Below, piece by piece: positions 4,977-6,013 of a stretch of DNA of 6,013 nucleotides. A model generated the notes under the pieces. That model saw nothing but the letters and a program-made list of their open reading frames with translations. It ran no database searches and was not told the DNA's origin. Location: NCBI GenBank assembly GCA_029987045.1, contig DALTWN010000068.1:1-6013 (forward strand), written 5' to 3'. Source of the stretch: Methanocorpusculum sp. Lineage in GTDB: Archaea; Halobacteriota; Methanomicrobia; Methanomicrobiales; Methanocorpusculaceae. The position numbers and the translations under genes are program-made. Positions within the stretch are counted from its first letter, which is position 1. Each line of letters starts with the position of its first letter.

Positions 4977-5999
4977 GTGAAGACATTATTCGACGGGACG
5001 TGCTGTATCGCTCCTGAGGAAACAGCGGTACTCTACGACCAAAACGGCTACGGCAGAATCGAAAAGGACGGACGCCTGCGTCTCGATCCAAGCGAAGCTC
5101 TCTATCTGACAGCACGTGGAAAAATCGAACTGGAAGGGTACACCTTTGATTCCCTCCTAGCCGAATGTGCAAAAACACCGTCGTTCTTGCGCAATTTCAT
5201 CGTATACCGCGATATCAGGGAACGCGGATATGTCATCACCGTGGGATCGGCGGCAAAGACGTCGTCTCCTGCGGCATTCCGTATCTTCCCCCGCGGACAG
5301 CGACCGGGTAAAGGACAGTCAAGGTATCTCCTTCGCGTACATTGCGAACGCGATCTCATCGATTTCGGGGAACTGATCCGTGAAACAAAGACAGCCATGA
5401 ATATGCGCAAACAGTTCGTTCTTGCTGTCCTTGATGATGAAAACGAGATCACCTACTATGAAATCCGGTTACCGACACTGACCCCACAGGAAACAGAAGA
5501 AATCCCGACGGGACTTACCGGACTCCTGACCGGAACACAACCGTTCATAACCGGCGATTGCTGTGCAACTCTGGAAAAGAACTGGATCGGAACCATGATG
5601 GATGCAACACGGCTGTATCTTTCTTCCGTTGAAACGGCATGGCTCATGGAAAAGGGATATCTTACCCTGAATCCGCCCATCTCGAAGGAAGAGTACTGCA
5701 CGCTGGCTACAACCGGCGATTCCGAGTTCGCAGAGAAACTGCAGCTGTTCCACTTTTTCAAGAATCTAGGATACTATCCGCGGTCCGGCTACAAGTACGG
5801 TCAGCACTTCCGTGTCTATACCGAGGCAAAGGACCACTCCGAAATACTTGCACATGCAATCCCTGCAGGAACTATCTCATCCATGCGGGAGATTTCACGG
5901 TCGGTCCGCCTGGCGCACAGTGTAAAGAAACGGATGCTGTTCGCCTGTATCTACAACCATGAAATAATCGGTCTCCAATTCGCACCTATAAAACTGTAA
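4977..5999 (+). CDS. endA: tRNA-splicing endonuclease EndA (duplicated, homodimeric type)
   Basis: Archaeal tRNA-intron endonuclease, which cuts bulge-helix-bulge junctions in pre-tRNA. With a GTG start the protein is 340 aa, about twice the 170-180 aa of the homotetrameric form, matching the alpha-2 (tandem-repeat) architecture known from Archaeoglobus (305 aa). The first repeat (about 1-165) is a degenerate, non-catalytic copy. The second (about 205-340) holds the catalytic triad: Y281 in FRVY, H287 in DHSE, and K318 in SVKKRM, equivalent to Y246/H257/K287 of the Archaeoglobus enzyme. NLGYYPRSGYKYGQHFRVY is the classic core. The first repeat carries a basic stretch around 102-120 (RIFPRGQRPGKGQSRY). 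GTG 4977 is preferred because the N-terminus then aligns with homologues; the only upstream in-frame start, ATG 4908, adds 23 unconserved-looking residues and would lie upstream of the promoter elements. It stands alone after the secreted-protein gene. Confidence 0.93.
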   Translation: MKTLFDGTCCIAPEETAVLYDQNGYGRIEKDGRLRLDPSEALYLTARGKIELEGYTFDSLLAECAKTPSFLRNFIVYRDIRERGYVITVGSAAKTSSPAAFRIFPRGQRPGKGQSRYLLRVHCERDLIDFGELIRETKTAMNMRKQFVLAVLDDENEITYYEIRLPTLTPQETEEIPTGLTGLLTGTQPFITGDCCATLEKNWIGTMMDATRLYLSSVETAWLMEKGYLTLNPPISKEEYCTLATTGDSEFAEKLQLFHFFKNLGYYPRSGYKYGQHFRVYTEAKDHSEILAHAIPAGTISSMREISRSVRLAHSVKKRMLFACIYNHEIIGLQFAPIKL

Positions 6000-6013
6000 A
6001 CACATGATACTAT

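Noticed and set aside
1..6013. CRISPR array, insertion sequence, prophage, toxin-antitoxin or defence genes
   Set aside because: No spaced direct repeats, transposase or integrase motifs, or defence-type domains were seen. The tRNA genes at the left edge could in principle be integration sites, but no att-like repeat of the tRNA 3' end is seen elsewhere in the window.

Overview
The window looks like chromosomal DNA from a hydrogenotrophic methanogenic archaeon, most likely of the order Methanomicrobiales (a Methanocorpusculum-like genome is a reasonable guess). The reasons are two consecutive methanofuran biosynthesis genes (mfnD, mfnF), an Nbp35/Mrp-type P-loop ATPase, a duplicated-type archaeal tRNA-splicing endonuclease, archaeal TATA/box A-like promoters, tRNA genes that encode no CCA (seen directly for tRNA-Leu), and a secreted protein with a Pro/Thr-rich linker and a C-terminal hydrophobic anchor of the kind common in this order. 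The species cannot be fixed from the sequence alone.

Layout. The left two thirds lies on the minus strand. Reading in the direction of transcription (right to left) it holds an Mrp/Nbp35-like Fe-S carrier ATPase (3759-2884), mfnD tyramine-glutamate ligase (2877-1966), mfnF (1969-1049) and surE phosphatase (1052-255). Spacing is very tight: 6 nt, then two 4-nt ATGA stop/start overlaps, so this is almost certainly one operon with translational coupling. A hairpin plus T-tract just after surE (about 251-211) probably ends it. That T-tract merges into an AT-rich stretch placed correctly to be the promoter of a tRNA-Leu(UAA) - tRNA-Gln(UUG) pair (179-96 and 73-1), also on the minus strand.

The right third is on the plus strand and diverges from the operon across a roughly 148-bp intergenic region (3760-3907). 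It holds a secreted, probably cell-surface-anchored protein of unknown function (3908-4876), then endA, the tRNA-splicing endonuclease (4977-5999, GTG start).

How the genes fit together. MfnD and MfnF act in the methanofuran pathway: MfnD joins glutamate to tyramine, and MfnF condenses that product with the aminomethylfuran diphosphate unit. Methanofuran is the C1 carrier of the first step of methanogenesis. The Mrp ATPase and SurE are housekeeping-type proteins; whether their co-transcription with methanofuran genes reflects function is an open question. EndA and the two tRNA genes are general tRNA-metabolism elements; neither tRNA here appears to contain an intron. I see no mobile element, CRISPR array, prophage or clear novel system. 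The window reads as ordinary core-genome sequence, and the points below are modest.
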